Shown here: positions 34,055 to 43,072 of the stretch, one piece after another | Position numbering within the stretch: position 1 is the stretch's first letter | Layout of the letters: each line of letters opens with the position of its first letter | Translations under genes and position numbers: made by a program | DNA from: Nitrospira sp. | Lineage (GTDB): Bacteria; Nitrospirota; Nitrospiria; Nitrospirales; Nitrospiraceae | Length of the DNA stretch: 64,000 nt | NCBI GenBank assembly: GCA_029194665.1 | Contig: JARFXO010000001.1 | Location: forward strand, 558,001 to 622,000 | Reading direction: 5' to 3' | Notes under the pieces: model-generated | What the model saw: the letters and a program-made list of their open reading frames with translations, nothing else | Told to the model about the DNA's origin: nothing | Database searches by the model: none

Positions 34055-35758
34055 TCAACGCGGGGGTGTTTGCCGAGCTTTCTCAACCCTGGCCCAGGTA
34101 TCTTTGAGAGAGACGGTTCGGTTGAAAATCAGAGCGCCGGATGATGAGTCGGGATCGACACAAAAGTAGCCCTGCCGCTCGAATTGAAAGCGGCAACCGG
34201 GGGCGACCGAGCGAAGACTTGGCTCGACTAGGCAGTCGGTGAGGAGTTCCATCGACTGAGGGTTCAACGACCCTGTCCAATCCTGTTCAGCCGGAAGTTT
34301 GGCCTGATCGAGGAAAAGGGGATGATAGAGACGGACGGCTGCCGTGGCTGCATGTGAGGCCGACACCCAATGAATGGTGGCTTTCACTTTGCGCTGTTCT
34401 TGTGCCGATCCGCTTTTGGTCTCAGGATCGTAGGTGCAATGCAGTTCGGTGACCGCACCGGTCTGAGGGTCCTTCGTCGCGCTTACACACTTGATGATGT
34501 ATCCATAGCGCAGCCGGACCTCCCGGCCGGGCGCGAGGCGGTAGAACTGCTTCGGTGGGTCTTCCCTGAAATCATCCTGCTCGATGTACAGTGTTTTCGA
34601 GAAGGGGACTTTTCTCGTTCCCGCTGAGACATCCTCTGGATTATTCACGGCATCGAGCTCTTCAACAACGCCGTCCGGATAGTTGTCGAGCACCACTTTC
34701 AACGGTCGGAGCACTGCCATCACGCGTGGTGACCGTTTGTTCAAGTCCTCTCGAATGAAGTGTTCGAGCAGCTGCATCTCGACGATTGCATCGCGCTTCG
34801 CGACACCGATGTGCTCGCAAAAGGCGCGAATCGCTTCGGGAGTCACCCCTCGTCGCCGGAGGCCTTTCAAGGTGGGAAGGCGTGGATCATCCCAGCCGCC
34901 CACCAACTTCTTGTCGACCAATTCGAGAAGCTTGCGCTTGCTCATCACAGTGGAGGTGAGATTCAGTCTGGCAAATTCGATTTGCTGTGGGCGATGGGGA
35001 CTGTCGGCTTCGGCAACGACCCAGTCGTAGAGGGGGCGGTGATCCTCAAACTCCAGCGTACAGATGGAGTGCGTGATTCCTTCGATGGCGTCAGACAACG
35101 GGTGAGCAAAGTCATACGAGGGATAGATGCACCATGCGCTCCCTGTCCGATAGTGGGTGGCATGCCGGATTCGATAGAGGATCGGATCTCGTAGATTGAT
35201 GTTTGGGGAACTCATATCGATTTTCGCGCGCAGGACATGGGTTCCGTCGGCAAATTCTCCTGCTCGCATGCGGGCCAAGAGATCTACATTCTCATCGGCG
35301 GATCGGGTCCGATAAGGACTGTCACGGCCTGGTTCGGTGAGAGTACCACGATGTTCACGAATTTGATCTGCTGTAAGGCTGTCGATGTAGGCTTTGCCCT
35401 TTTTGATCAAGGTAATCGCGAACGCATAGAGCTGCTCGAAATAATCCGAGGCGTAGAACAGCCTGTCGTGCCAATCAAACCCCAACCAGTGGACGTCTTC
35501 CTGAATGGCTCGGACATACTCGGGGTCTTCGGTGGTAGGATTCGTATCGTCGAATCTTAGGTGACAGATCCCTCCGGAAGTCTCAATCGCGATCCCAAAA
35601 TTCAGCACGATGGCCTTGGCGTGACCGATATGGAGATATCCATTGGGCTCAGGCGGAAATCGCGTGACGACCCGTCCGCCATGTTTGCCTGCCGCACGGT
35701 CGGCTGCCACGAGATCTCGTATGAAATTGGAAGCAGTCGAGGACTCCGGTGTGCTCAT
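34055..35758 (-). CDS. glnS: Glutaminyl-tRNA synthetase
   Basis: The 567-residue class I synthetase has HIGH in [20 protein letters not shown] and KMSKS in [14 protein letters not shown]. The C-terminal beta-barrel domains have [20 protein letters not shown]. It directly charges tRNA-Gln, so the GatCAB route should not be needed for Gln. GlnS is otherwise mostly eukaryotic and gammaproteobacterial, so acquisition by transfer in an ancestor is likely. Two tRNA-Gln genes lie 1.7 kb away. Confidence 0.94.
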   Translation of the reverse strand: MSTPESSTASNFIRDLVAADRAAGKHGGRVVTRFPPEPNGYLHIGHAKAIVLNFGIAIETSGGICHLRFDDTNPTTEDPEYVRAIQEDVHWLGFDWHDRLFYASDYFEQLYAFAITLIKKGKAYIDSLTADQIREHRGTLTEPGRDSPYRTRSADENVDLLARMRAGEFADGTHVLRAKIDMSSPNINLRDPILYRIRHATHYRTGSAWCIYPSYDFAHPLSDAIEGITHSICTLEFEDHRPLYDWVVAEADSPHRPQQIEFARLNLTSTVMSKRKLLELVDKKLVGGWDDPRLPTLKGLRRRGVTPEAIRAFCEHIGVAKRDAIVEMQLLEHFIREDLNKRSPRVMAVLRPLKVVLDNYPDGVVEELDAVNNPEDVSAGTRKVPFSKTLYIEQDDFREDPPKQFYRLAPGREVRLRYGYIIKCVSATKDPQTGAVTELHCTYDPETKSGSAQEQRKVKATIHWVSASHAATAAVRLYHPLFLDQAKLPAEQDWTGSLNPQSMELLTDCLVEPSLRSVAPGCRFQFERQGYFCVDPDSSSGALIFNRTVSLKDTWARVEKARQTPPR

Positions 35759-35854
35759 GAAGTCTTGCGTGAATCCTTTGCACGGTCATGTGTGGACGGG
35801 AGGTCCAGACTCAAGTTCTACCATAGACGGTCTGACGGGAGGAATGGGAAAAGG

Positions 35855-36286
35855 CTACGTAGAGGGATCAGTGCCGGACGTGTTCGACATCGGCGTCGGC
35901 ATGACGTTGAAATCTTTTTGGGCGATGAGATGGCCCTCCATGCGCAGCCGGAATTCATACCGACCAGGTGCTGGAAAGATCAACAGGGGAATGTTGATCC
36001 CGAAGTCTGAAATCTGGAGGCGATCGCCGATCCCGATGTTGGGAAGCGTGGCCCGACAGACCAGTTGTTCGGTGTTCAGGTAGATCAAGTCGATGTCAAA
36101 ATGGTACAGGCCTTCGGCATCGGTGAGGCAGAAGTAGAGGCCCATCTGGTGATGCTGGAACGGGAAGGTGGCGGCCTGTAGGTGGGTAAAGATTCCGATC
36201 AGGCTTTTCTTTTTCGTGAGGCTGTCCTCGATCACGTGATCGCAGACGAGAAATGCTTGAACGGTAGGTTTTGGGATCTCGGTCAT
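35855..36286 (-). CDS. DUF6941-like protein
   Basis: The 143-residue protein starts MTEIPKPTVQAFLVCDHVIEDSL and shows an all-beta pattern, ending in polar residues. The KKKSLIGIFTHLQAATFPF segment is typical of the DUF6941 family, whose function is unknown. An in-frame ATG at 36313 gives nine extra residues without a ribosome site. It precedes glnS by 96 bases. No signal peptide is visible. Confidence 0.65.
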   Translation of the reverse strand: MTEIPKPTVQAFLVCDHVIEDSLTKKKSLIGIFTHLQAATFPFQHHQMGLYFCLTDAEGLYHFDIDLIYLNTEQLVCRATLPNIGIGDRLQISDFGINIPLLIFPAPGRYEFRLRMEGHLIAQKDFNVMPTPMSNTSGTDPST

Positions 36287-36394
36287 AGTCGCTATTCTAG
36301 AGAAAGGATGCATAAGGGCAACCCCTTCTTGTTTTTTTGAAGACGGTAGTTATCGAAAAAGCGGGGATGGAGACTCTGTGAAAAACGAGCCGGG

Positions 36395-36928
36395 TCAATC
36401 GAGAATGACCGGCCCGCCGCGAGCTTCCACGATGTTTCTGAACAGCGTCGTGCCTGAGCCGATCCGGCAGTAGTGGGGGGTGATCTCCACCGGCATTCCC
36501 TTGTGCGAGTACAGCTTTGCCCAGGTGAGGTCGACTCGATACTCCGATGTCATTCGCACTTCGAGCACGACATGACCAGACTGCATATCTGTCACCAGAA
36601 CAGTAGGAGCATCAACTGACGAAAGACTTTGACCGAGCGGAACATCGGCGGCAAATCGTCCGCTGTCGTTCAATGTGAGAATGTTTCTACGCAGGTGTGC
36701 GATACGGATGCAGCGCTCGTTGTAGAGATCGAGGGTAGTGAGAAGCAGTCCTCGCTCAGGTTGTACCTCAATGACGAGTTGCTCTTTCCCATGAATCCTG
36801 ACGATGCCGTTGGTGTTTCGAAAAATGTTGGATCCGATCCCAAGCGCGAGTCCTGGTTTAAATGGCACTCCCGCCGTTGCCGTACGACCATTGGATTCGG
36901 TCCGACGGAATGCCACCGGATCATCCAT
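36395..36928 (-). CDS. Conserved hypothetical protein, 177 residues
   Basis: I do not recognise a named family. The sequence is soluble and beta-rich. It includes RIHGKEQLVIEVQPERGLLL and LDLYNERCIRIAHLRRNIL, which suggest a repeated beta-strand domain. There is no signal peptide. The ATG at 36928 is used. It stands alone between DUF6941 and a lipoprotein gene. The 207-base spacer behind it holds nothing of note. Confidence 0.55.
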   Translation of the reverse strand: MDDPVAFRRTESNGRTATAGVPFKPGLALGIGSNIFRNTNGIVRIHGKEQLVIEVQPERGLLLTTLDLYNERCIRIAHLRRNILTLNDSGRFAADVPLGQSLSSVDAPTVLVTDMQSGHVVLEVRMTSEYRVDLTWAKLYSHKGMPVEITPHYCRIGSGTTLFRNIVEARGGPVILD

Positions 36929-37135
36929 GGGACAACCTCGAACCGTGATGTTCCGCAGGTCGTGTGGAGTTGATGCAGAGCATATGGAGCTTCATCAAAC
37001 ATCAGTCAAGCTAGGCCTTCTGCTCTTTTCTGTCAAGAACGTTCAGTGCGGCCGGAGCCATATATTATGGCCCCATACGAACGGCCCAATCGGATGTGCC
37101 CAAAGAGCCCTTCCACGCGTTGGAGCAGGGTGCGC

Positions 37136-37591
37136 TTAGGGGGTCATCCTACTTTCATTTCCATCGCGATCGGTTGCCGTGACGCAAATCTTTACGGACT
37201 GGGCATCCTTGGATGCCACCGCAACCGTGATGGTCTCGGAAATTTCCCCACCTCCAGATGATCGCGTTGCCGGTACCTCTTTGGCAAGTGTACGCCCATT
37301 ACCCAGATCGTAGTAGATGCTCGTTTTCGCGAGGCTTACAAGGGGATTGCCCTTTAAGGTAAACGATGGTTCCGTGTATGAGACATGAACGGTTGGCTGC
37401 GCCGCACTGACCTTGGCCTGGACTGAGTCCGGACAATGCAGCGTTGACGCTCCGCTTCCCATAAAACTCGCACAACCTACCAAGAGAACAGTCGCGCCAC
37501 TCAGAAGAAGAACCAGTCCCGAGCGGCTGAGTATGTCCGGAGCCCTGTCTTTAATCATGGATAAAGCGACCAGTATGTGAGGAGACCTCAT
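37136..37591 (-). CDS. Putative lipoprotein
   Basis: The 151-residue protein, or 140 residues from the second Met at 37558, has a hydrophobic segment ending LLVGCASF, a good lipobox. The mature part is Ser/Thr-rich and beta-like, with VHVSYTEPSFTLKGNPLVSL, followed by a putative FN3- or Ig-like pattern ending VTATDRDGNESRMTP. It is probably on the outer membrane or in the periplasm. Function unknown. It ends 652 bases before the tRNA-Glu gene on the opposite strand. Confidence 0.6.
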   Translation of the reverse strand: MRSPHILVALSMIKDRAPDILSRSGLVLLLSGATVLLVGCASFMGSGASTLHCPDSVQAKVSAAQPTVHVSYTEPSFTLKGNPLVSLAKTSIYYDLGNGRTLAKEVPATRSSGGGEISETITVAVASKDAQSVKICVTATDRDGNESRMTP

Positions 37592-37787
37592 CGTGGGAGG
37601 TCTCGCTCATAGGGCCTATCAGGCTTCTTCAGGTAGTTCGACCGGCACAATAACCTGTCTTATAGGCCGAATACATGTGTTATCGCAAGCATAGAATCGT
37701 TCCCAAAGTCCTACGTGGGTCGCCGGCGCTTCGTTGCAAACGGAAAACCGCTTATGCTACGGTCCACCTTTCGGACAGTTCTGGAAC

Positions 37788-37865
37788 GGTCCCATCGTCT
37801 AGCCTGGCCTAGGACGGAGCCCTCTCAAGGCTTAAACACGGGTTCGAATCCCGTTGGGACCACCA
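37788..37865 (+). tRNA. tRNA-Glu (anticodon CTC)
   Basis: The acceptor GGTCCCA pairs with TGGGACC. The T arm is CACGGGTTCGAATCCCG, the anticodon loop CTCTCAA gives CTC (codon GAG), and the 3' CCA is encoded at 37863-37865. The gene is 78 bases long. Its 3' end is repeated twice downstream (38641-38670 and about 40620-40650), which marks it as an integration target. Confidence 0.92.
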
Positions 37866-38012
37866 AACCTCGCTTGCGCGTACCGGCGGCTATTTCGAGA
37901 AGTATCGCAATCAACGCCGCCGGATAGAAACCTAAGGGGGTCTAGAGTAACCGTGACCCAGTAGCTTTCTGAAGGTTCTAAATTCATCTAACCGTGGTAA
38001 CGGGGATTGAAT

Positions 38013-38573
38013 ATGAACCTCGTGACCTTTCGCTTCCGCCAGTCCCCGGCCGTGGACTTTTATTGGAACCTCGAGTTGGCCAAGCGGGGATCCCTACGCG
38101 AATTCAAGGTACATCCCAACATCATCATTTATGAGTCGGCTTTCGACCTCCTCAACCCGATTCAAGTAAGACACGCCTTGTCCCTAGCAAAGGCCTTGGT
38201 GCTCGACAAGCGAGCCGAGGTCTTCTCGGGAAATACGTCGTTGACCATGGTGACCGTCCGTGATGTGCTGCAGTGCTATCAGCAATCGATGCAGGTCGAC
38301 GACCATCATGCGCATTGTTGGTTCAAGATCCGGCTCACATTCGACTTGACCGTGACACGATTCGAGGTGGAGTCCGACGACGTGACGAAGTCGTTCGTGT
38401 TCCCGTGTCGACGTGCGGCCACACATGCCTACGGCATTCACTATGAGCACCCAGGGACGATCTACGACCAACTGGACTCGGCCTTGTGGCGTGCCGGCAC
38501 ACGGTGGTGTCCGCGGCTCACGGATCTCTCAGAAATAAAACTCGTCAACGTGGAGTTACAGACTAAAAGGTGA
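38013..38573 (+). CDS. Hypothetical protein next to tRNA-Glu
   Basis: The 186-residue protein is not recognised. It starts MNLVTFRFRQSPAVDFYWNL, and has no signal peptide or membrane segment. A stretch DDHHAHCWFKIRLTFDLTVT suggests beta structure with clustered His residues. It lies between the tRNA-Glu gene and the first copy of its 3' end, so it is probably island cargo. An earlier TTG at 38007 is possible, but the ATG at 38013 after GGGGATT is preferred. Confidence 0.6.
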   Translation: MNLVTFRFRQSPAVDFYWNLELAKRGSLREFKVHPNIIIYESAFDLLNPIQVRHALSLAKALVLDKRAEVFSGNTSLTMVTVRDVLQCYQQSMQVDDHHAHCWFKIRLTFDLTVTRFEVESDDVTKSFVFPCRRAATHAYGIHYEHPGTIYDQLDSALWRAGTRWCPRLTDLSEIKLVNVELQTKR

Positions 38574-38616
38574 AGAACCGACCCGACTTGGGAAAAAATT
38601 GGCGAAGCCAGCGATC

Positions 38617-38670
38617 ATAAATGGCGAATTCGTCGTCGAATTCAAACACGGGTTCGAATCCCGTTGGGAC
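38617..38670. repeat. tRNA-Glu 3' end copy (att-like site)
   Basis: The 3' part of tRNA-Glu is repeated here: CACGGGTTCGAATCCCGTTG and the following GGAC are exact. The preceding bases ATAAATGGCGAA are shared with a third copy at 40595 but not with the intact tRNA. This is the pattern left by tyrosine-recombinase integration at a tRNA gene. Confidence 0.7.
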
Positions 38671-38725
38671 TAAGCCAAGCTCGCTCGACCCAGAGCCATT
38701 GCCGATGGTCGCGGGACGGTGACCG

Positions 38726-38956
38726 TTACGTCAGTTGGTACACCCGTCCTACGGCCGGCGGGGTGATCGCTTTGCGTACAAAGTCTTCCCGCACTTGTTC
38801 CAATCGACGCATGCTGTCTGCGGAGTAGTACGCCTCCCCGCATTGCGGGCAGGCCTCGGCGTCCACAGTCACCAAAAGGTGATCATTCCCGATCTTGATT
38901 TCCGCTTCCACTTTCTTCGCTCTGACCTCGCCGCGCGTACAAATGACACATGTCAT
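38726..38956 (-). CDS. YgiT-type zinc-finger protein (antitoxin-like)
   Basis: The 76-residue protein has CVICTRGEVR and CPQCGEAYYSAD, two CxxC zinc pairs, followed by a helix MRRLEQVREDFVRKA. This is the N-terminal zinc domain of MqsA/YgiT antitoxins, without their usual DNA-binding HTH. The ATG overlaps the stop of a 33-codon open remnant upstream (ATGA). That remnant may be the tail of a lost toxin gene. Location inside the tRNA-Glu island supports a toxin-antitoxin origin. Confidence 0.72.
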   Translation of the reverse strand: MTCVICTRGEVRAKKVEAEIKIGNDHLLVTVDAEACPQCGEAYYSADSMRRLEQVREDFVRKAITPPAVGRVYQLT

Positions 38957-39037
38957 CGCACTTTCCTCCGTCGCCGATTATCCGCCTCTCGCATAAAAAG
39001 ATCGATAGCCTGTTTAGCCGATCGGGTCCGTACCTTC

Positions 39038-39447
39038 CTATTTCCACGATTCCACGACTAGATTCGGAATTCGCTGAAAGTGGGCGAGGTTATTCGTGAC
39101 GACTCTGAGTTGTGCGTCGAGTGCTGTTGCGGCAATGAGCAGATCCGCATCAGGCAGTAATGCGCCTCGCCGATAGAGTTCTGCGTACAGTGTGGCCGCA
39201 CGGTCAATGATACGGTCTGTCAGGGGGAGAATGACACAGCCCTGACACAACGCGTCAAAGGCGGCCTCTTGCGTTCGAGCTTGCTTAACTCTGAGACCGC
39301 GCAGGATTTCGTACCGGGGGTGATGATGGAGAACGTGAGCCGGCCATGTTCGGCCAAATAGAGACGTATCCGGTGTGTGACCTGTGGGTGTTGCTTTAGC
39401 AGCTCGGAGAGGATATCGGTATCGAGCAGGGCGGCAGCCTGAGACAT
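39038..39447 (-). pseudogene. VapC-like PIN-domain toxin, frameshifted
   Basis: The 5' part (frame from 39447) reads LLDTDILSELLKQHPQV with the first PIN Asp, up to LTFSIIT. The 3' part in another frame reads RYEILRGLRVKQARTQ, then LLPDADLLIAATALDAQLRV with the later acidic residues, and ends at 39038. The join falls at a run of five G on the plus strand (39316-39320). Two extra or one missing base there would restore SIITRYEILRGL, the family pattern. As read, the toxin is broken. The start overlaps the antitoxin stop. Confidence 0.8.
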
Positions 39448-39683
39448 CAGGCTGCGGGCTCACGGAAGAACTGACGTCGATCCAGGGCAACGGTTTCCAC
39501 CTCTGCGATTTGGTCGACCGTCAGACCCCGATAGACCTGCGCCGCTCGTCGCAGAATTTCGTCCGTACTCACCGCCACTTCAGTGTCCACTGTCACCTGT
39601 ACCTCAGCCTCATCAGCAAGGGCGAGTGGTTCCAGCGGTTGCAGCACGCCATCGTGGTACCGCGCTTTGATGGTCTGGCGCAT
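39447..39683 (-). CDS. DUF104-family antitoxin
   Basis: The 78-residue protein begins MRQTIKARYHDGVLQPLEPL and continues VQVTVDTEVAV, the AF2212/DUF104 pattern often paired with PIN toxins. A helical tail follows. It ends TGATG over the start of the VapC-like frame. An earlier in-frame ATG at 39716 is less likely. With its partner disabled by a frameshift, the module may be decaying. Confidence 0.75.
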   Translation of the reverse strand: MRQTIKARYHDGVLQPLEPLALADEAEVQVTVDTEVAVSTDEILRRAAQVYRGLTVDQIAEVETVALDRRQFFREPAA

Positions 39684-39871
39684 GGTCGTCACCCCTGCGA
39701 GAAAATCACCAGGCAATCCTATCCTAATTCGTGGGAAAAGGAAACGGAGAGAGGCAGCAGGCCAAATCTGCTACAGGAGCATAGGGGCCTTCTTGTAGTC
39801 GTGCAATCATGTGCGCTACGATGTCATGGTAGAAGCGGGCGGTTCAACGATACGTGGATAAGGAGGATGTC

Positions 39872-40330
39872 ATGAGGAAGAAATACGTATTGACAGCCTT
39901 GGCGATCTTCGCGGCAACCGGAGCAGTCAACCATTCCCAGAGCCTTGCCGGGGCCTGGTCGGTGGACGGCATCCAGTCTCTGGCTGACCCCAAACCTTGG
40001 ATCGACCACCGTTTAATGGATCGAGGCCAGCTGGAGTGGGACCAGTTGATCCACACCGTGGACGACACAGGTATCCCCCGCAATGATCAATCGTCGTACA
40101 ATAATCCAATGCGGCAATCGGAGCAGGGGGTTCGACAGGACACACGATCCGACTACAAGACCGACCAGAAGGCAGACTCCGGGGTCGGTTCATCGAGCAA
40201 CTACTCCCCGAAAGAATCGTCAGGATCCCCGACTGCGCCCTACGGTGGAGCCATTTATGGAGCGGGTCCGGCGACGCCGAGTGCTGATCCATTGGTCAAG
40301 GAATTGAGCCGTGACCCATCAATAAGGTAG
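39872..40330 (+). CDS. Exported hypothetical protein
   Basis: The 152-residue protein has a signal peptide, MRKKYVLTALAIFAATGAVN, with likely cleavage near SLA-GA. The mature part is Ser/Gln/Asn/Pro-rich and low in complexity, so probably disordered and extracytoplasmic. A strong AGGAGG at 39861-39866 supports the ATG at 39872. Family not recognised. It lies between the second and third copies of the tRNA-Glu 3' end. Confidence 0.65.
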   Translation: MRKKYVLTALAIFAATGAVNHSQSLAGAWSVDGIQSLADPKPWIDHRLMDRGQLEWDQLIHTVDDTGIPRNDQSSYNNPMRQSEQGVRQDTRSDYKTDQKADSGVGSSSNYSPKESSGSPTAPYGGAIYGAGPATPSADPLVKELSRDPSIR

Positions 40331-40594
40331 AGGGACACGGTTAAGGGGAGGACTCCTTTGTCTCTGTAGGGCGCCCGCCCGATGTCGAACACTGTGACAG
40401 CCTGCTTGCACGGCACAGAGCTGCACAGGCCCAAACTGCCTGGCGCCACTTACGAACTGGCAGAGGCTGTCCGGTCAAGCGAAGCCAACTGTTCTCTTCT
40501 CACTTGTTAATATTCGGCCCAGGCCCCCTGATTGCGATTCAGGTTGTAGTCGCACCCGTTTCTGACACCAAGTAAATCATCGAGGCTTGCAAAA

Positions 40595-40677
40595 ATAAAT
40601 GGCGAAGTCTCAGTCGAATTGAAACACGGGTTCGAATCTCGTTGTGGACCAAACCAAGCTTGTTCGTACCGGCGGCT
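40595..40677. repeat. Third tRNA-Glu 3' end copy with flank (att-like)
   Basis: This stretch shares ATAAATGGCGAA with the copy at 38617. It has the degenerate tRNA part ACACGGGTTCGAATCTCGTT. It then follows the natural tRNA flank, CCAAACC and GTACCGGCGGCT, as found at 37862-37891. The surrounding gap 40331-40921 holds no convincing gene. It is probably the outer border of the inserted DNA. Confidence 0.65.
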
Positions 40678-40921
40678 TGTAATTGTGGCGGAAGGATAAA
40701 CACCTCCGGCAGTTTCTTTCCACTATTCCAATCGTTCACGGCGATCGCTGCACTCGCTGCCGATCCACTGCTTGCGGATGCGTTACGATCGCCGCGCGAG
40801 AGTCCTCGCATTCAACTCTTGTGAGCCAGTGACTTTGTCCGAACGTGGGAACCTTTCATTGACGCCTCTGTTCTTGGTTGTGTATAACCAAATGCAGACT
40901 TAGAATTTTTCAGAGGATCGT

Positions 40922-42028
40922 ATGTATCCACGCGAATTTCGTGACGGTGCAAAAGACGGATTGGAAGCGCTCGAACCGCTCGATCCCGACAAGATCACCT
41001 CGTTCAGCGATTTGCTTGAGGCCATGGGCAAAACAGCGTTCGGGGGACGGCATGTCGGCAAGGCGTTCGATGTGCTCGGGGCGATGATCGAAGACCCTGA
41101 CTGTCAGGTTGTGATGACGTTGTCCGGTGCGATGACGATCGCCAAGATGGGTAAGATTATTACGAGGATGATCGATGAAGGCATGGTGCAATGCATCGTT
41201 TCCACCGGGGCGTTGATGGCCCATGGTCTCAGTGAGTCGGTCGGCAAGACGCATTATCGACACGATCCTTCGATGAGCGACGAAGAACTCTTCAAGAAAG
41301 GGTACAATCGCGTCTACGACACGCTCGAGATGGAAGCGAATTTGAATTATGTGGAGCACGTTGTCGCGCACACCCTGAAGCGTCTCGATCATGATCGACC
41401 GCTTTCGTCGGAAGTCCTCACGAGAGAGCTGGGAAAAACGTTGGCGGAAGAAATAGACGGCGACGGAATCCTCAAGAGCGCCTACTTGAAGAAGGTACCG
41501 GTCTATATCCCGGCTTTCACTGATTCGGAAGTGGGACTGGACATGGGAACGTGGGCGATGGCCCGTGAGGTTGATCGAGCCCGATCGCAGGCAGGGCAGG
41601 GGAGAGATCTGGACATTTTACGAACCATCCATCAATCCTGTCCGTCATTCAATCCGTACCTCGATCTCAACAGCTATGCCGACCATGTCCTCTCCGCTAA
41701 ACGACTCGGAATTTTCACGATCGGAGGCGGGGTCCCACGGAACTGGGCGCAACAGGTCGGTCCGTATATTGAAATCGGTAATCTTCGGTTGGGCCTGAAC
41801 GTGAAGCCGCCTCGGTTTTACTATGGAGTCAGAATTTGCCCCGAACCGGACTACTGGGGGGGGCTCAGCGGCTGTACCTATCAAGAAGGATTGTCCTGGG
41901 GGAAATTCGTGACACCGAAGGATGGTGGGCGATTCGCCGAAGTATTGAGCGATGCGACGGTCGTCTGGCCTTTGTTGATGATGGGGCTTCTCGAAAAGAA
42001 GCGAGCAGGTGTGGGTCGCCGTTCATGA
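40922..42028 (+). CDS. Deoxyhypusine synthase-like protein (polyamine enzyme)
   Basis: The 368-residue protein belongs to the DHS/homospermidine synthase family. It has the N-terminal SGAMTIAKMGKIITRMID region, VSTGALMAHGL, FTIGGGVPRNWAQQ and the lysine-bearing YQEGLSWGKF near the C-terminus. The Lys is the catalytic residue in DHS. Bacteria have no hypusine-modified eIF5A, so homospermidine or another polyamine product is more likely; this is inference. Agmatinase and arginine decarboxylase genes lie 2.6-3.4 kb downstream. Confidence 0.85.
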   Translation: MYPREFRDGAKDGLEALEPLDPDKITSFSDLLEAMGKTAFGGRHVGKAFDVLGAMIEDPDCQVVMTLSGAMTIAKMGKIITRMIDEGMVQCIVSTGALMAHGLSESVGKTHYRHDPSMSDEELFKKGYNRVYDTLEMEANLNYVEHVVAHTLKRLDHDRPLSSEVLTRELGKTLAEEIDGDGILKSAYLKKVPVYIPAFTDSEVGLDMGTWAMAREVDRARSQAGQGRDLDILRTIHQSCPSFNPYLDLNSYADHVLSAKRLGIFTIGGGVPRNWAQQVGPYIEIGNLRLGLNVKPPRFYYGVRICPEPDYWGGLSGCTYQEGLSWGKFVTPKDGGRFAEVLSDATVVWPLLMMGLLEKKRAGVGRRS

Positions 42029-42666
42029 ACTGGACGACTGGACAACGGTGGGTTCAGGTGATGGTTTGCAGCGGCCTCCTATGGTCGTCGTCGGTATTCG
42101 GCGGGAATGCATCCGAAGCCGATGTCCGAATGCGAGGACAGGCCAATGCACCTCTGACCTTGATCGAATACTCCGATTTCACGTGCGGGTATTGCTTGAA
42201 ATTTTTCAAACGGACCTGGCCACGGATCCAGGCTCAGTACGTCGATACCGGGAAAGTGCGATTTGTTTACCGGGATTTTCCGCGTGGCGACCAAGGGGCT
42301 GGGCTGGATGCGGCGGTGGCGGCGCGATGTGCCGGTGCCCAAGGTCAGTATTGGGCAATGCATGATCGGTTGTTTTCCGAAGGGGGGCAACTCGACAAGC
42401 AGGTGTATCTACGACATGCCGCGGCATTGAACTTAGATCGACTCGCATTTGAACGTTGTATGAGCGACGGGCGGTATACGAAGCTGATTTTCGAGGATCG
42501 CCAGGAAGCCAACCAGTGGGGGTTTCACGGAACCCCTGGGTTCATCCTTGTACGGACGGCTGCCGAGCCGACGGAAAAAGAGCCGGCGGTTGCGATCCCT
42601 GGAGCATTTCCATTCGAGATGTTCGCAGAAGAAATCGATCGACTTCTGGCAAGCGACAAAAGATAG
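42025..42666 (+). CDS. DsbA-like thiol oxidoreductase
   Basis: The 213-residue protein has an N-terminal hydrophobic segment (about 10-27, VQVMVCSGLLWSSSVFGG), a signal or anchor. The thioredoxin active site is C54-G-Y-C57 in SDFTCGYCLKFF. The helical insert and GFHGTPGFILV (cis-Pro) follow the DsbA/DSBA-like thioredoxin_4 pattern. It probably oxidises or isomerises envelope proteins. The ATG overlaps the stop of the previous gene (ATGA). Confidence 0.85.
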   Translation: MNWTTGQRWVQVMVCSGLLWSSSVFGGNASEADVRMRGQANAPLTLIEYSDFTCGYCLKFFKRTWPRIQAQYVDTGKVRFVYRDFPRGDQGAGLDAAVAARCAGAQGQYWAMHDRLFSEGGQLDKQVYLRHAAALNLDRLAFERCMSDGRYTKLIFEDRQEANQWGFHGTPGFILVRTAAEPTEKEPAVAIPGAFPFEMFAEEIDRLLASDKR

Positions 42667-42764
42667 CAGAACTGCGCCGGAGCGGAGTGCGTCTTCGAGC
42701 TTCATGTTGACATCGGTACGCAGGTACGATAGTTTTTTTGTCTAATCTAAGGTAAGGTGTCCAT

Positions 42765-43037
42765 ATGGCTTCGATGCAATCCTTCTGGCCCGTCTCCCAT
42801 CGCGATGACGACTTCTGGGTCTGTATGTCGTGCCTCACGGAAGTCTTCTACAGAAAAGTCCCCATGCCGGACTGTCCGTCTTGTCACGGCGTGTCGACCT
42901 ACGAGGGCTTTACCTTGGAGGCGATCCGCGATTGGGGCACGGAAGAATTGATCGCCAAAGCCGTTGCCGCACAAGAAGCAGCCACGGTTGCTCAACCTGC
43001 CGTCGAAGCCGCCGCGTCGGTCGAAGCGGCGGACTAA
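42765..43037 (+). CDS. Small zinc-ribbon protein
   Basis: The 90-residue protein has CMSCLTEVFYRKVPMPDCPSC, two CxxC knuckles suited to zinc. A Glu/Ala-rich helix follows (LIAKAVAAQEAATVAQPAVE). It is otherwise unrecognised. It precedes the aldehyde dehydrogenase by about 35 bases and may be coupled. It is 98 bases after the DsbA-like gene. Confidence 0.6.
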   Translation: MASMQSFWPVSHRDDDFWVCMSCLTEVFYRKVPMPDCPSCHGVSTYEGFTLEAIRDWGTEELIAKAVAAQEAATVAQPAVEAAASVEAAD

Positions 43038-43072
43038 TACCAATCTCATCAGAGACTCCAGCGAGCCTTCCA

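Noticed and set aside
33650-34144. Long frames on both strands around yacG
   Set aside because: Only the 68-codon minus frame shows the CPPC/CSERC zinc motif; the longer ones do not match known proteins.
38957-39060. 33-codon minus remnant before the YgiT-type gene
   Set aside because: Begins at a stop codon with no start codon; may be the tail of a lost toxin gene but too short to assign.
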